Positions 7,368 through 7,619 of a stretch of DNA of 7,619 nt are shown piece after piece. The notes under the pieces are model-generated. The model worked only from the letters and a program-made list of their open reading frames with translations. It did no database searches and was not told the DNA's origin. Position 1 is the stretch's first letter, and each line of letters opens with the position of its first letter. A program made the translations under genes and the position numbers. The DNA is from Muribaculaceae bacterium (GTDB lineage Bacteria; Bacteroidota; Bacteroidia; Bacteroidales; Muribaculaceae): NCBI GenBank assembly GCA_022511505.1, contig JAFLTK010000268.1, positions 1-7,619 of the forward strand, written 5' to 3'.

Positions 7368-7619
7368 CTCTTTACAGCAATTTTATAGGCTTTACCGGCC
7401 GCGTCCTTAACGATATAGGTACCTGCATCGAGGGTTAAGAATGCCTCGTTGACCGAGGTAAAAGTCCCGGCAGCAACTCCGCCAAGGGTGTATACATTCA
7501 CCTCGCCGGCTATGGTGGCCTCGACTTGTTCAACCGACGACATCGACAGGTCGACAAACTGCATCGACGTCACGTCTTCAAGCAAGAGGGCGACACGTTT
7601 GCCCTCGCCGTTGACGGCC
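7364..7619 (-). CDS. C-terminal part of an exported protein with a type IX-like tail
   Basis: Only the last 84 codons are in the window; the reading frame stays open to the right edge, so the start is missing. A TTG at 7585 lies inside the open frame and is not a convincing start. The visible part begins with a KRVALLLEDVTSMQFVDLS segment. Short strands of this kind, hydrophobic with an ED-V-S-M-x-F pattern, are common in small exported Bacteroidales proteins. It ends in a tail of the Bacteroidetes sorting-domain style: VNVYTLGGVAAGTF, then LDAGTYIVKDAAGKAYKIAVKR, with a V-Y-x-L-G-G strand, a GTYIV strand and a basic terminus. In the type IX secretion system such tails direct export and surface attachment, but similar tails also occur in species without that system. 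The four-base overlap with the beta-helix gene suggests both products act together at the cell surface. The main domain of this protein cannot be known from here. Confidence 0.75.
   Translation of the reverse strand, partial: AVNGEGKRVALLLEDVTSMQFVDLSMSSVEQVEATIAGEVNVYTLGGVAAGTFTSVNEAFLTLDAGTYIVKDAAGKAYKIAVKR

Overview
The window looks like chromosomal or island DNA from a member of the Bacteroidales, possibly the Muribaculaceae. The grounds are that start codons lack Shine-Dalgarno sequences and sit behind AT-rich leaders, one -7 box matches the Bacteroidetes consensus, and the right-hand end holds exported proteins of a Bacteroidales style (a type IX-like C-terminal tail and a Cthe_2159/DUF4353 beta-helix). 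The base composition is moderate in G+C. The species cannot be fixed from this sequence.

There are two transcription units that converge on a short gap at 5277-5435. The left unit, on the + strand, holds two genes 45 bases apart. The first (123-833) encodes a 236-residue protein that I read as a shortened, degenerate FtsZ/tubulin-like protein. It lacks the glycine-rich GTP-binding loops but keeps the acidic residues of the T7 synergy loop and an FtsZ-like C-terminal domain. The second (879-5276) encodes a 1465-residue Strawberry-notch (SBNO) type superfamily 2 helicase/ATPase. Its motor is complete and it carries a C-terminal extension of about 760 residues that I do not recognise. The pair is the best candidate here for an undescribed system: a large nucleic-acid-dependent ATPase with a small FtsZ-like partner. 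A role in mobile-element biology or phage/plasmid conflict is a guess from the helicase family; nothing in this window proves it.

The right unit, on the - strand, holds the C-terminal end of an exported protein that runs off the right edge (7364-7619). It overlaps by four bases (ATGA) a 643-residue secreted right-handed beta-helix protein of the Cthe_2159/DUF4353 family (5436-7367), which is probably a surface or extracellular carbohydrate-binding protein. A strong hairpin followed by a T-run on the - strand (5354-5397) looks like this unit's terminator.

The first 122 bases contain no gene I can support. They hold a possible promoter close to the first start codon and a chain of short overlapping inverted repeats. 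I see no tRNA, rRNA, CRISPR array, transposase or attachment site.
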